A DNA stretch of 64,000 bases from Huiozyma naganishii CBS 8797 (GCF_000348985.1 NC_035922.1:1129604-1193603), one strand, 5' to 3'. Positions 37,061 through 47,289 are shown, counted from the first letter of the stretch. Notes: generated by a model not told the origin, from the sequence alone. Program-made: numbers and translations.

Positions 37061-40000
37061 CTATTCAGGCGGTAACACATCACCAACGTCAATAGCTTGC
37101 TTCAAGATCAGAGCATAAACGGCATCGCGCTTGATTCCATAGTTGAAAAAATCCATCTTTAGCGCTAGATGTTTTACTTGGTCGATCATCGCGAACTTCG
37201 CCTTGTAACTGATGGGGATGCACTGGCGGTACGTGTTCAACACTGTTTCCAGGGTCTTCACGTTTTGCACTTGCTCTAACTTATCTGCTTGCACTGTTTT
37301 CAACTTATCTTTTGGATACTGATCTCTCGTGCTGATGATGGTATTGTGCAGACAGCCTAGTGCGATGTGGCAGCCCTCGATCGCACCAATAAAGTCTATC
37401 GAATTAATCCAGCGCTCCCTCTCATGCGTACTATCGCACTTCCAGACCAACTTACCATGCGCCCCCCAGACGGTAAACACGTATCCGCCATCAGCGTCCA
37501 GATCTGTCCGTAGACTGTCGTCCTCCGTCATCGTGTCGATGCTTTGGTCGTCATCACTTCGATCACCATTACCGTCTTCCTCCTCCGCAAACACATTGTG
37601 ACAGCTTAGCACATCGCAGCCAAACTTCATATCGATGATATAGTCTGTCTCCCCAGTGTTCTCATCCCTCCTCACTTCTGGTGCTCCGAAGTCCGAGAAT
37701 TTCTTTTTGTCGTAGACTAGAATCCCGCATGTAGTCATAACAACAATCTTACACTTCCACTTCTCCTCTTTACCCATAGAGAAAACCCTGTTACTATTAC
37801 GTTCACTGTTGTAGTTCACGTTCAGTTCCTGAAGCTCTCCCATTTGAAAAATCTTCAAGAAGGAGCACTTCTGTTGAGGAGATACATTTATAATCTCGTA
37901 GGGCGGTAGATGTAGCTTCCCTAGGGAAGAAGTGGCCACTTTCAGGTATCCACCCTTCACAGCCGTCAACACATGAAAATGCCTGTTACATTCTTTCTTC
38001 TTCTTGCTCGAAACTATGAATGACGTGGCATCGTCGTCAAAGGTCGAGCTTTTGTAGTATTTGTACACAGCTCGTGCAAGGGAAACCGGCAGCAATTCGT
38101 TGTTTAGAATCTTGCTGTATACGTCAATGTCATCCTGTAGGGGTCCGTTAGAATTGCTCCTGTAGTTGGTGTTGTTTGTAAAACTGTTTGTTCGTGTTAT
38201 AGCACTCGAGGTGGTCGCATGCGAGAAATATGACGATATTGAGGAAGAAGCGGGCCTGTTTACCACTGTTGAAGTGGGAAGCGTTAGGTTATGCTGTAAG
38301 ACCGGCATCGATTCAAGACTGTTGTTGGAAGTGGAAACTAACATACCTAGAGTCTTGTTTCTTATCAATTCCTTTGGTGAATACATGTCGCCATCGACAA
38401 GAATATCAAAGAATAGAGACTCTGTGTCAACCATCTGCAGGCAATCAAATTTAGGAAACTCTTTGCTTGTGACGTTATCGTAAAAGTACACCAACAGTTC
38501 CACGGGGAGCTTGTTCCCATTGGAATACGTGTCGTTGTGAACCAGGTCGATAAAATCGTCCACAGTCATCTTAATCTTATTTTGAGGATTGAAATAGTCT
38601 GTATGCAACATCAGTAGTGAAAATGCAATAAAATAAACTTGATGTTCATCATACCAGATACACCTCTGCAGGTTGTGCTCCCTTTGTTGCTTGTAGTAAA
38701 CCTTCCCAAACGCCGTCAGCAGTCTATCAATTTGTTGAGCTTCCTTGGGGAGTTCAACAAATATCAGTAGCTTCCTCAATGCAATATCCAAGGCATCATC
38801 GGCAAAGTCAAAACTTGTGTCGACGAAGTACTCGAGACACTTTGTTCTAAATTCGTCAGGTTTCAAAGACAGAAAAGTGCCGATAAACTTCCCATACGGT
38901 GCAAGTGTCCTTAGATAGCTCTCTGGACTTTCATCTGCGTCGAAGGGCGGTGGCGGGGCTGGTAGGTCTTCCAATTTTGCTGGCGGAAACCGCTGAGGTG
39001 TTGACAGTGGTTGTTTGGTAGTGGAAGAGGAACTCGAAGATTTCAAGCCAACGAAACTGTTAAGAGCATTGACGATTGAGTTGCTCCTCTTTGATATCGA
39101 GTTCCCAGATGCATTGTTATTAGCCTGCAAAAACACAGTCTGTGGTCCTGTCCCAGAGCTAGTCGACACTCTCGGGGTCGAATAAGCACTGCTTGACTTC
39201 GAAGAAAAGGAAGCGTCCGCCGCGTTGTTGACGGAATTTGTGCTGTTATTTTTGGACAAGAATAAAAGCTTGTCGGATAACGATCTGCTATGCGATTTTG
39301 ATTTTTGGCGGGTTTTACCGCTGATCGGTGGTGGTTTGTTATTACCAAATCTGGGGACAGTAGGGATATGCTTACCGCCACGCTTCAAATCTGCTGCATC
39401 CAGAGTCTTACTTCTTCCTCTGTTGATCGACTTCCCCTTTGGAGCCACTTGGAATACTATGGGTTTCCCCTCCCCAGAATTGGATCTAGATAAATTTGCT
39501 CGCGAAAGATTCCCAAACTTTAAAGACGAATTGCCTGATGCACGCTTGCTGCGGGTTCCTCTCTGTTTATTCGGAGACCAAAGGGATTTGTTCCCGGATT
39601 TCGTAGATGATGCATTCGATTGAATCTTTTTCAATTCCGCCTTATGCGTCAAGCTTGCTGATCCAGAAGATGGGAATTTTTCGAGGCTCAGCTTCCTCGG
39701 ACTTGACGTGCTCAAATTTCGGTGATGACGTTGTTTTATCTTTACCGTTCGTTTACTTGAATGTGCACTGGATTCCTCCCCTAAGGACATAAACTCTACA
39801 AGGTTAGTATCACCATCAACAGTGTACCCATGCTTGTTGAAGTTCAGGTTCATTTTATTCTTCAGTTTTTCTATTGTGCTAGGCCCTCTTGGCTCCTCCG
39901 TTACCGAACGCCCGTTGAGGTCAAAATCCCCATCGTATATCGAGCTCGTATCACTTGCTTCCGAACTCGATGTGTGGCTGACGGCAGACTGCACGTCACT

Positions 40001-40258
40001 ACTTTCCTCTGCATCGAATTCGCCCTCACCGTTGCCAAGTGGCACAAACCTCAGCGCTGCCTCGATATCATCCAGATCAACAAGCGGCGTCGGCTGAGAG
40101 CTCACAACCCCAATTTGCTCCACACTGGAGTGGATCTGTCCCGTCAGCGAACCGCGCCTAGCTGACCGGTTGCCCTTCTTTTGCTCATCCTCCTTCACCG
40201 CCCGGGCCTCGTTGGTGAAGAGCTTCGCCCTAAGTAACGACGCAAACGACTGACTCAT
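37061..40258 (-). CDS. SYT1: Syt1-like ARF guanine nucleotide exchange factor (Sec7 and PH domains)
   Basis: 1065 residues from ATG 40258 (MSQSFASLLRAKLFTNEARA); S. cerevisiae Syt1 is 1226. The first ~410 residues are Ser- and basic-rich and probably disordered. A Sec7 domain lies at about 430-610, with 'VELPKEAQQIDRLLTAFGKV' and 'FIAFSLLMLHTDYFNPQNK', the two hallmark motifs; the catalytic Glu is in PKEAQ. A split PH-like domain follows, containing a charged insert and 'GLVWKCDSTHERERWINSID'-type residues near the C-terminal part. Syt1 activates Arl1 at the trans-Golgi. YPR095C position. Confidence 0.95.
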   Translation of the reverse strand: MSQSFASLLRAKLFTNEARAVKEDEQKKGNRSARRGSLTGQIHSSVEQIGVVSSQPTPLVDLDDIEAALRFVPLGNGEGEFDAEESSDVQSAVSHTSSSEASDTSSIYDGDFDLNGRSVTEEPRGPSTIEKLKNKMNLNFNKHGYTVDGDTNLVEFMSLGEESSAHSSKRTVKIKQRHHRNLSTSSPRKLSLEKFPSSGSASLTHKAELKKIQSNASSTKSGNKSLWSPNKQRGTRSKRASGNSSLKFGNLSRANLSRSNSGEGKPIVFQVAPKGKSINRGRSKTLDAADLKRGGKHIPTVPRFGNNKPPPISGKTRQKSKSHSRSLSDKLLFLSKNNSTNSVNNAADASFSSKSSSAYSTPRVSTSSGTGPQTVFLQANNNASGNSISKRSNSIVNALNSFVGLKSSSSSSTTKQPLSTPQRFPPAKLEDLPAPPPPFDADESPESYLRTLAPYGKFIGTFLSLKPDEFRTKCLEYFVDTSFDFADDALDIALRKLLIFVELPKEAQQIDRLLTAFGKVYYKQQREHNLQRCIWYDEHQVYFIAFSLLMLHTDYFNPQNKIKMTVDDFIDLVHNDTYSNGNKLPVELLVYFYDNVTSKEFPKFDCLQMVDTESLFFDILVDGDMYSPKELIRNKTLGMLVSTSNNSLESMPVLQHNLTLPTSTVVNRPASSSISSYFSHATTSSAITRTNSFTNNTNYRSNSNGPLQDDIDVYSKILNNELLPVSLARAVYKYYKSSTFDDDATSFIVSSKKKKECNRHFHVLTAVKGGYLKVATSSLGKLHLPPYEIINVSPQQKCSFLKIFQMGELQELNVNYNSERNSNRVFSMGKEEKWKCKIVVMTTCGILVYDKKKFSDFGAPEVRRDENTGETDYIIDMKFGCDVLSCHNVFAEEEDGNGDRSDDDQSIDTMTEDDSLRTDLDADGGYVFTVWGAHGKLVWKCDSTHERERWINSIDFIGAIEGCHIALGCLHNTIISTRDQYPKDKLKTVQADKLEQVQNVKTLETVLNTYRQCIPISYKAKFAMIDQVKHLALKMDFFNYGIKRDAVYALILKQAIDVGDVLPPE

Positions 40259-40575
40259 TGGGAAAGTGTTATCTATATCTGGACACCTCCCAAAGGGTAC
40301 AACTGAGGCTTGCTAGTAGTTTTGCAGATTCCGCGTTACCTTCAAAGACGCGTATTGCAGAAAGCTTTACAAGAACGTAATTCCACCAGAACCAAATTTA
40401 TGCAAAAGGTAACAATCAATAGCAGCACACCCCCACCCGCTACTCACAACAACTCAGCTCGTTTACCGTGCAACTTCACCCTCTTTCACTGACAACACGC
40501 GGTGTTGTGTCACGTCTTCCCTTCAAGAAGTCGCTTAAATTTCAATTGGACTCATTTTAGCGATAAGTTCAACGG
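40259..40575. promoter_or_regulatory. Divergent promoter between SYT1 and LEC1
   Basis: 317 bases. A perfect 7-bp inverted repeat ACAACAC-GCG-GTGTTGT (40492-40508) is centred on ACGCG, the core bound by the MBF cell-cycle factor. No gene was recognised in the gap. Confidence 0.35.
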
Positions 40576-43500
40576 ATGAGCAACGAGACTCATCGAAAGG
40601 GATTGGTTGAAGCCGCGTCGGATTCTGGGTGTGTGTTGACCGTTACAGCAGTGATGGCAGAGGGGACCGGCGCAGGTATGGCAAGCCGATTGAATGCCGT
40701 TCAGGAACATTACTTAAAGCGGGAGTTCTTGAAGTTCCAGCTGTTGAAAGAGTTTGAGCAGTTCAATGATCCTCGGGCGCTGAGGAGGTTTGGGTACCCG
40801 TTCTCTGCGGGGGACCCGAAAGACAGTGCTGGATCCCGGACGGTGCAGGATACCGAGTTTCCCATGTGCAGCTTCATTTTGCGAGAGTTTATCATGACTT
40901 TCCCGCTGCTGTCGAAGAACATTGCCGTTGACGAGTCCTTCTGGCAGCAGAAGGTACAAGTGTTCTTCGAGCACTTCATGAGTCTCGGGTTTAGCGAGAG
41001 CTACGACAGGGATAAGGCGACGAAGCGGAGGAAAATTAGCATGAAACTGACGAAGATCATTCTGCTGCTGTTTAATTCCGGGGTCGGCACGTTGCAGGAA
41101 GTCGCCTATTACAACAACGACAAATTCACTTTGCAAGCGAACGTGAGGGAGCGATCCAAAGTGGAGGAATTTGCAATACCCACGAGGGAGACCCTCCAGT
41201 ACTTCGTCACCTCGGAGCCCATGTACATAAACCACTGGGATATAAACGTGATTGCCGTCGTCAAGGAGTCGCTGCTATTTGACCACAAACGGAAGAAATC
41301 AGCGAATGCTGGTGCTGGTGCTGGTGCATCTTCCAGTCTCAACTACTATACAAGCAGTACCCTAAAGAGTTTTTCAAACACCTCCAAATGGATGACGAAG
41401 ACAATAGTGTCGACGCCGTCCAATCTACTCTCCAAGTTGTCGATCAAGAACGGGAACGACCAGTCGTCCTCCGGGCCAAGTGGAGGCAGTTCAAACTGTA
41501 GTTACTACTTCATCATACGGGTCAGATACAAGGAGAGTCCCGAGCAAGCAGTGTACACCGCTAAAACATACAACGATTTTAAGAAGTTTGCCCATAATTT
41601 GAAGGAATCAGCACCGGGCCATAAGTTCCCGAAATTACCGCATAAAACAAAGAAATCTATATCTGTTGTTACGCGAAATGAAACGTTGCCCGACGGTAGA
41701 GTGCCGTCCAACCCAACGGAGCAGATCGTCCACAGTTTTGAAACAGAAACGCAATCTTTACTGGCATCAGCAAACCAATCTGCAGAATCACTAAATAAGA
41801 GCAGAGCTCAAAACGCAGTCGATGTGTTCAGTAACGACGATGAGGACGAGGACGAGACCACTTTTGAGGATTTCGAGGACGCAATGGACACAAAGACGAA
41901 CAAGTTGGCGCACGAGAAGATGAGGACGTCGTTGCGGCAGTACCTCAGAAGCTTATCGAAGGACAAAGATACGTCCGTCAATCCGTTATTTAGCTCTTTC
42001 CTGACCACGGATGACGTTGTTGAATTCGAAAAGTTTAAAGAAGAGGTAAGGGAGGATATCAGGAACAGGCAGTTGGTTGATATCAACGTTCTAGTGACGC
42101 AACTGAAGTTCCAGAAACTGGCATTGGAAAAATCTCTGAAACTACAGGACTCTATGAAGGATTTGAAGACCTCTCTACTTCAAGACGAAAAGGCGCTTCT
42201 GTCGTATGTCAACGAGATCAAGGAAAAGGAGCACATTGCTGAACTGTCGCAGTCCTTGCAAGCATTCATTGAGTGGTTCAAGATATATTTTGCTTCGATG
42301 CTGTACCAGCTATTCTTGGGGAACGATAACAGTTACGGCTTCTATACTCAGATCAGGAGGCTCCATAAGTTGATGCCATACAGCATGATGTCCCAGATCA
42401 TGCGGTTTACGAATCCGATGACCATCATGAAAAGCTTGATGGATCTGTTCATGGCACAGCCCTTTGGTGGGCACTCGCTTTTGCAGACAATGTTCTCCTC
42501 GATCCTCATGGACGATTTGAGGAGTCAAGCGAACATCATAAAGAATCTGGAAAAGGTCATCACAAAGGAATCGCAGTACGCGTCCCAAATGATCAAGTCT
42601 CTGAAGAAATTCGTGTTCCCCGATGACAAATCTACGCCTCCCTTCACGATGGAGGACATTCACAAGGAATCGACCACAATGGACATGCCTACGTGCTTGA
42701 TCATTCTTATGAAGTATGCGGATTTGGGCCAGGTGTCCAGTGAAGCAGTAGACAGTCTGATCGATTCGTACAGCATTTGGAAGGCGGAGCCTGAGTCGAC
42801 CGGCGGTCAATATTTCCAGCACGTAAAGGAGCTGTTGCAGCTGTACATCAAGGAGCGCGACAAGCGGCTGATGCGGCAGCTGTGGCAGGACCCGGAGCTC
42901 GCGCAGCTCTTGAAGGCGATGGTCACCATGATCTATGAACCGATGGTACGCATCTTCAAAGTGGCGAAGATGGACGTTGCGCTGAAGAACCTGGAGCGGT
43001 TCATGAGCGACCTGATCAAGCTGATGGACAGCATCATCAACGGTACACTGGGGACCACCTCGACGCAGTTCAACGTCATCGATGCACTCGTGGGGCTCAT
43101 AACGAAGCACCAGGACTTGTTCTACATGTTTGTACACGACGTGTACATCAACGACACGGAGGGTATCTTCGAAGGTTTCATCGTGTGGATATCGCGCACC
43201 ATCCGATTCTTACAAAAGAGTAAGTTCGGTGCACCAGAGACGCGGATCGACCTCGGTGCGCTAGTGGAGCGTGTCTCGGATGACGTCGACGTGTCTCTGC
43301 TGATCTCACAGCTGGACAGTGTCATCCATCAGAAAACGGAAGCCCGTAGGCTGTACCGTGAGCTCGTTGAGCACAAGTTGCACGCGGGGGCATCCAAACG
43401 GAACATCAGTGTGAACAAGATGGTGCAGGAGAAGTGGAAGGCAGTAAACGCCATGGTCGTGCCCAGCAGTTCGCTCTCCCTCGGGCTTGCCGATGGGGAA

Positions 43501-43698
43501 CTTGTCGATCTGGACCTCGACGCCAAGGACTACGACTACTTGGAGCGCGACGGCGACGGCGAAGATGCTGACGGCGGAGGACAGCGACAGCGACGTCAGC
43601 CCCTCGGAGTCGAAGTACAGAGACATGCTCGACCGCGCGGTCGACGAGTCCCACGATCCGCAGCGCCGCCGCGACCGCCGCATTCGAGTCGCAACTGA
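40576..43698 (+). CDS. LEC1: Lec1 (YPR097W) PX-domain lipid-binding protein, C-terminal frame disturbed
   Basis: 1040 residues from ATG 40576; later in-frame ATGs at codons 27 and 35 could also serve, as the conserved part starts at 'LNAVQEHYLKREFLKFQLL'. A PX-associated N-terminal domain (about 40-240) precedes a PX domain (YYFIIRVRYKESPEQAVYTA, about 312-395), an acidic linker and a long helical PXB-type C-terminal domain. S. cerevisiae YPR097W is 1073. The last ~45 residues are Arg/Pro-rich and look out of frame. A protein-like tail continues in the two other frames to a stop at 43746-43748. The protein influences sterol distribution between lipid droplets and the plasma membrane. Confidence 0.9.
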   Translation: MSNETHRKGLVEAASDSGCVLTVTAVMAEGTGAGMASRLNAVQEHYLKREFLKFQLLKEFEQFNDPRALRRFGYPFSAGDPKDSAGSRTVQDTEFPMCSFILREFIMTFPLLSKNIAVDESFWQQKVQVFFEHFMSLGFSESYDRDKATKRRKISMKLTKIILLLFNSGVGTLQEVAYYNNDKFTLQANVRERSKVEEFAIPTRETLQYFVTSEPMYINHWDINVIAVVKESLLFDHKRKKSANAGAGAGASSSLNYYTSSTLKSFSNTSKWMTKTIVSTPSNLLSKLSIKNGNDQSSSGPSGGSSNCSYYFIIRVRYKESPEQAVYTAKTYNDFKKFAHNLKESAPGHKFPKLPHKTKKSISVVTRNETLPDGRVPSNPTEQIVHSFETETQSLLASANQSAESLNKSRAQNAVDVFSNDDEDEDETTFEDFEDAMDTKTNKLAHEKMRTSLRQYLRSLSKDKDTSVNPLFSSFLTTDDVVEFEKFKEEVREDIRNRQLVDINVLVTQLKFQKLALEKSLKLQDSMKDLKTSLLQDEKALLSYVNEIKEKEHIAELSQSLQAFIEWFKIYFASMLYQLFLGNDNSYGFYTQIRRLHKLMPYSMMSQIMRFTNPMTIMKSLMDLFMAQPFGGHSLLQTMFSSILMDDLRSQANIIKNLEKVITKESQYASQMIKSLKKFVFPDDKSTPPFTMEDIHKESTTMDMPTCLIILMKYADLGQVSSEAVDSLIDSYSIWKAEPESTGGQYFQHVKELLQLYIKERDKRLMRQLWQDPELAQLLKAMVTMIYEPMVRIFKVAKMDVALKNLERFMSDLIKLMDSIINGTLGTTSTQFNVIDALVGLITKHQDLFYMFVHDVYINDTEGIFEGFIVWISRTIRFLQKSKFGAPETRIDLGALVERVSDDVDVSLLISQLDSVIHQKTEARRLYRELVEHKLHAGASKRNISVNKMVQEKWKAVNAMVVPSSSLSLGLADGELVDLDLDAKDYDYLERDGDGEDADGGGQRQRRQPLGVEVQRHARPRGRRVPRSAAPPRPPHSSRN

Positions 43699-43750
43699 AA
43701 CGGACGCTGCTCAACGAGCGTACGGCGCTATCAGATCCAGAGCTTTAGCG

Positions 43751-43771
43751 AAAATATATATATATATATAT
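43751..43771. repeat. AT dinucleotide microsatellite
   Basis: About ten AT repeats immediately after the probable LEC1 stop, in the 130-base spacer before TOM20. Confidence 0.8.
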
Positions 43772-43882
43772 CAGTGCTACAGTAAGTGTGAACATACCTT
43801 CTACCACTCGGTACCCGGTATTGGCTTGCTGTAGTCGCTCAGAAACTTCCCTGACACAGTCCACCATCCTTTGCCATTGAAA

Positions 43883-44440
43883 ATGCCCGACTGGAAACGT
43901 ACTAGTGCTGCGATTGGTGCGGCCGCTTTGCTCTCTGCTACAGGGTACGCAGTGTACTTCGACTACCGGAGGCGGAACAACGCCGAGTTCCGGAAGCAAT
44001 TGAGACACAAGGCTGTGAAGCAGAAGAAGCTTGCGCAGCAGGACGCCGCGCGGGCGAAGAAGGAGCGTCTGACGAGCGTCCAAGCGTTTCTGCAGGCCGA
44101 ATTGGCCGCGGACCCGATCTCAACGGCAGTCTCCGAGATGGAGTCGACGTTCACGGCGAACGTCGAGCTCGGAAAAGCTGTCCGTGGTCCCGGGAACGAG
44201 ATGGTCGCCGCAGCCAAGTTCTACAAGGCGCTCGCAGTGTACCCTAACCCGGCGGATCTGCTTGGGATCTATCAGCGGACGATCCCGGAGGCCATCTACG
44301 AGTACATCGTGCTGATGATCGCCGTGCTTCCGCCCACCAACATTACCAGCTTCATCAACACGGAGGCTGCCGGTGCTGGTGCAGAAGAGCCCCTGATCAG
44401 CGAGAGGAACGTCCAGGAACTGCAAGAACCTACGGACTGA
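43883..44440 (+). CDS. TOM20: Mitochondrial outer-membrane import receptor Tom20
   Basis: 185 residues from ATG 43883 (MPDWKRTSAAIGAAALLSAT). An N-terminal signal anchor lies at about residues 8-24 (AAIGAAALLSATGYAVYF), followed by basic 'DYRRRNNAEFRKQLRHKAVK'. The single TPR-like receptor domain is at about 90-155 (AAKFYKALAVYPNPADLLGI). Tom20 recognises mitochondrial presequences. Yeast Tom20 is 183 aa. In S. cerevisiae the gene is YGR082W on chromosome VII, sister of the YPR09x-10x region, so its place between LEC1 and YPR098C suggests the ancestral order. GC-rich codon use. Confidence 0.96.
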   Translation: MPDWKRTSAAIGAAALLSATGYAVYFDYRRRNNAEFRKQLRHKAVKQKKLAQQDAARAKKERLTSVQAFLQAELAADPISTAVSEMESTFTANVELGKAVRGPGNEMVAAAKFYKALAVYPNPADLLGIYQRTIPEAIYEYIVLMIAVLPPTNITSFINTEAAGAGAEEPLISERNVQELQEPTD

Positions 44441-44544
44441 ACCAAGTCAATTGCAACCAGAATAGAATAGAAACACTATATATACACAAGCAAATACACA
44501 CACGCACAGAGATATACACAATCACGGTGAGGATGACCTCCACT

Positions 44545-45033
44545 TCACTTGGGGATGTACTTGATGAGTGCTCCCGCCAAGTGCACGCCGTACACGAGCA
44601 TGGCAAGGGTGTTCCCCATGTTGAACGCCAAACTGAGCCCGTGCGACTTCCCGAACTCCTTCCTGAGGGGTGCATCGCGGGCCTCCAGCTCTGCTGGGGA
44701 CAGTTGTGCGGTTTGCAACTCGCGTCTCTGCAACTTCACCCGTTGCGTCCGGGGGAGCAGCCAGGCCAAGTTAGTGAGTCCACATACCGCCGCGGCACCG
44801 AGTGAGGAGCACCCGAGCAAGGACAGTTGCACGGGGGAAGTCAATGCGAGCAACACGGGCACACTCGCTTGCATCCGGAAGAACCAGGGGAACACTTTGT
44901 TCTGCAGTAGCGAGAACTGGTCCCTTGCGAGCACTTTGAAGGCGATGGGCGACGCCACGTACGAGTAGAACGCCGTCCCACCAAATGCAAACGAGTACAC
45001 GAGCAGATGCGCAGTAGGTTTAACCAGAGACAT
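44545..45033 (-). CDS. Four-span mitochondrial outer membrane protein, ortholog of YPR098C (TMEM205-like)
   Basis: 162 residues from ATG 45033 ([20 protein letters not shown]). Four hydrophobic segments of the DUF4149/TMEM205 type are seen at about residues 8-28, 50-72, 75-98 and 138-158, with a charged loop ([20 protein letters not shown]) between the last two. S. cerevisiae YPR098C is about 161 aa and carries an intron near its 5' end. Here the protein reads continuously from the ATG, so no intron is needed. Function unknown. Divergent from MRPL51. Confidence 0.88.
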   Translation of the reverse strand: MSLVKPTAHLLVYSFAFGGTAFYSYVASPIAFKVLARDQFSLLQNKVFPWFFRMQASVPVLLALTSPVQLSLLGCSSLGAAAVCGLTNLAWLLPRTQRVKLQRRELQTAQLSPAELEARDAPLRKEFGKSHGLSLAFNMGNTLAMLVYGVHLAGALIKYIPK

Positions 45034-45164
45034 GGTACAGTGTTTGGTTGTTGGGTACTTGCAGTATTTGCAGTACTTGTTCAAAAAGGAGTGCGTTTAT
45101 TTACGTATTGAAACTACTGATACTACTCTTCAAGACTCAGATAGTTCTTCTCCTCAGACGACTG

Positions 45165-45587
45165 ATGGTTGTGCGTGCGTTGAAACAGGTCTCTGTGGCG
45201 AGGAACGGGGTCGGTGCGTTTGTGCACCCGTGTCGGAAGATCGTGCTGCAGTACTGCAACTGGGGCGGGTCATCCGAGGGGATGCGGCGGTTCCTTGCGT
45301 CGCGCCGGCTGGACTTGCTCGCCACGAAATACCCACAGATCGAGTTCGAGGTGGTTCGCAAGCCGGGCCACCCACTGGTCACCGGATTGTACACGAACGG
45401 CCGCGAGAAGGTCGTCTGCGTGCGGAATCTCAACGTCGATCATGTTGAGAACAAGCTGCTGCTCGTGAAGGATAGTTCCGGGGAGGTACTACGACACTAC
45501 GCGAAGAACGATAACGTCCGCAGCATCAACGAGAGCGTCCGCGGTGTCTGGTCCCCGGTCCACACTCGCACAAGACCCACCGTGTAG
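45165..45587 (+). CDS. MRPL51: Mitochondrial large-subunit ribosomal protein mL43
   Basis: 140 residues from ATG 45165 ([20 protein letters not shown]), the same length as yeast Mrpl51 (YPR100W). mL43-type thioredoxin-like fold with '[20 protein letters not shown]' and '[16 protein letters not shown]'-like residues (here [19 protein letters not shown]). Basic N-terminus consistent with mitochondrial import. An overlapping frame beginning near 45048 is open upstream but adds nothing conserved. Confidence 0.95.
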   Translation: MVVRALKQVSVARNGVGAFVHPCRKIVLQYCNWGGSSEGMRRFLASRRLDLLATKYPQIEFEVVRKPGHPLVTGLYTNGREKVVCVRNLNVDHVENKLLLVKDSSGEVLRHYAKNDNVRSINESVRGVWSPVHTRTRPTV

Positions 45588-45699
45588 CGATAACACTCCA
45601 TATCCTTGTACATAACCCATTAACGTATTATAATATATATACAGTATCACAACCGCTTACCATCACTCCCGACACCAGCACACAACTGTAGCAGTTACC

Positions 45700-46173
45700 A
45701 TGGAACCGCACCGTAGTGCAGGTTACTACGAGCAGCGGGTGGAGGTGCTCGTACGAGAGCAGATGGCGGAACAGTTGAAGGACCGTGGTCCCCCAGAGTC
45801 GCAATTGCACGATGAGGTTGCGGCGCTGGTGAGTAGAAGACGACTACGGGAGGTTCCTGCTCAAAGGACGCAGAATGTACTGGAGGGCAGCGAGAGGGTC
45901 GATTTGCAGAAGTACAATGTCTCAGAGACCACTTCGTTGGACTCGCTTAAGAGTGCGGACTCGTACCTGGCGCACCAGCAAGTTGTGCTAGAGGGTCTTC
46001 TACCAAGGACACTCGCGAACCAGTGGGCCACTAACAACGATTACATGGTACAGGTCATTGGCAATGTGCGAGCGATGAATGCGGAGCAAGAGGGGAACAT
46101 CAACGCTGTGCGGGTGCATCGTGAGGCAGCGGCGCCCACCACGAAGAGAAGGAAAGTAAAGCGAGATCTCTAA
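45700..46173 (+). CDS. SNT309: Prp19-complex splicing factor Snt309
   Basis: 157 residues from ATG 45700 (MEPHRSAGYYEQRVEVLVRE); S. cerevisiae Snt309 (YPR101W) is 175. It resembles the BCAS2/Snt309 family: an N-terminal helical part, then a predicted coiled coil over the C-terminal third (LANQWATNNDYMVQVIGNVR ...), ending in a basic KRRKVKRDL tail. Snt309 stabilises Prp19 within the NineTeen complex during spliceosome activation. The call relies on family resemblance and on the position between MRPL51 and RPL11. Confidence 0.85.
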   Translation: MEPHRSAGYYEQRVEVLVREQMAEQLKDRGPPESQLHDEVAALVSRRRLREVPAQRTQNVLEGSERVDLQKYNVSETTSLDSLKSADSYLAHQQVVLEGLLPRTLANQWATNNDYMVQVIGNVRAMNAEQEGNINAVRVHREAAAPTTKRRKVKRDL

Positions 46174-46308
46174 TGAGAAAGCGTGTATGATAGATGTTTG
46201 TTGATGTTTTTGGTACGTACTTAATTACACATTGTCTAAAACACGGTAGCTTAGTGACAAACTAGAAGGAGATGCGACGAGCTTGAAAATTGCTTGTTTG
46301 CATGCTCT

Positions 46309-46833
46309 CTATTTGTCGACAACGTCGGCGTCGTACTTCTGCTTGAACCAGGCGATGGTGTCTTCCTTGGATGTGACGTGGTTGTTACCAACGGTGGATC
46401 TGCATCTCTTTCTTCTGGTGACTCTGGCACCTGGTCTGCCCATGACGACGTAGAAGTCCATACCGAAAATACCGATACCTGGGTCGTACTTGATACCCAA
46501 GTCGATGTGTTCGTCGATACCGAAACCGAAGTTACCGGTGGCAGAGAAGTTTCTGTATCTCAACTGGTACTCCTTGACCTTCAACCCTCTCTCCAAGATC
46601 TCGTCGGCCTTTGGACCTCTCACGGTGACGTGCACGGCGATCTTTTCGTTTCTTCTGATACCGAAGGTTCTGACGGTGTATCTGGCCTTGGACTGCACAG
46701 GGGTCTGACCGGACAGTTGCTCAAGAACCTTGGAGGCTCTGGTCAATCTGTCACCGGACTCACCGACGGAGATGTTCAAGACCAATTTCTCGATCTTCAG
46801 ATCACGCATAACATTCTGAGTTTTGGCAGACAT
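46309..46833 (-). CDS. RPL11A: 60S ribosomal protein uL5 (Rpl11)
   Basis: 174 residues from ATG 46833 ([20 protein letters not shown]), the exact yeast length. uL5 signatures '[20 protein letters not shown]' and '[20 protein letters not shown]' are present, as is the basic '[13 protein letters not shown]' near the end. It binds 5S rRNA with uL18 and forms part of the central protuberance. Strong codon bias. Position fits YPR102C (RPL11A); the S. cerevisiae duplicate RPL11B is on chromosome VII. Confidence 0.98.
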   Translation of the reverse strand: MSAKTQNVMRDLKIEKLVLNISVGESGDRLTRASKVLEQLSGQTPVQSKARYTVRTFGIRRNEKIAVHVTVRGPKADEILERGLKVKEYQLRYRNFSATGNFGFGIDEHIDLGIKYDPGIGIFGMDFYVVMGRPGARVTRRKRCRSTVGNNHVTSKEDTIAWFKQKYDADVVDK

Positions 46834-47289
46834 GGCTTTATCAATTGGATGCTGTGCTGTGCTGGGACTACTACTACTAAATCGTGAGTGTTAAACAGGC
46901 CCTACTATGAAGAAACACAACCTAGCCTACACTCAAAATCGCTTCACTACTGGGTACAACCACATCGCGATGATTCTGAACAAAAAAAAAGCGACAAAAA
47001 GTTGCGTCGCTTTTTTGCAAAATTTTCAAAAAATTACAAATTTCCAAAACGGGAAATTAAAAAAAAAACTTTGGAAAAAAAATAAAAAAATTAAAAAAAT
47101 TAAAAAATGTCCGAATTTTTAAAAAAGTAGAAAACAGTCACAAAACTGCTCAATGTGGCAAAAAATTGGGGCGAAATATCGAAATTGAATTCAAAGAAGA
47201 GCGTTCTGTCACTCTAGAAGACTGAGTGGGCACCGGGAAAGCCACTGCTATAGGGACTCTGGTGAGCAGATTGAGATCGAACAGGAGAG
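46834..47289. promoter_or_regulatory. Divergent RPL11-PRE2 promoter with A-rich tract and hairpin
   Basis: 456 bases. An A/T-rich block at 46979-47130 is suited to nucleosome exclusion, as expected at a ribosomal-protein promoter. A perfect 11-bp inverted repeat (46985-46995 AAAAAAGCGAC with 47006-47016 GTCGCTTTTTT) lies inside it. Nearer PRE2 is a PACE-like site (47154-47162). A clear Rap1 site for RPL11 was not found. Confidence 0.5.
47154..47162 (+). promoter_or_regulatory. Rpn4/PACE-like element upstream of PRE2
   Basis: TGTGGCAAA differs from the PACE consensus GGTGGCAAA only at the first base. About 130 bases upstream of PRE2. The same nonamer lies upstream of RPN7. Confidence 0.6.

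Noticed and set aside
42310..43137. 275-codon frame antisense to LEC1
   Set aside because: Leu/His/Arg-rich antisense translation of a helical coding region; no homology recognised.
46907..47122. 71-codon Lys-rich frame in the RPL11-PRE2 promoter
   Set aside because: Low-complexity translation of an A-rich tract.
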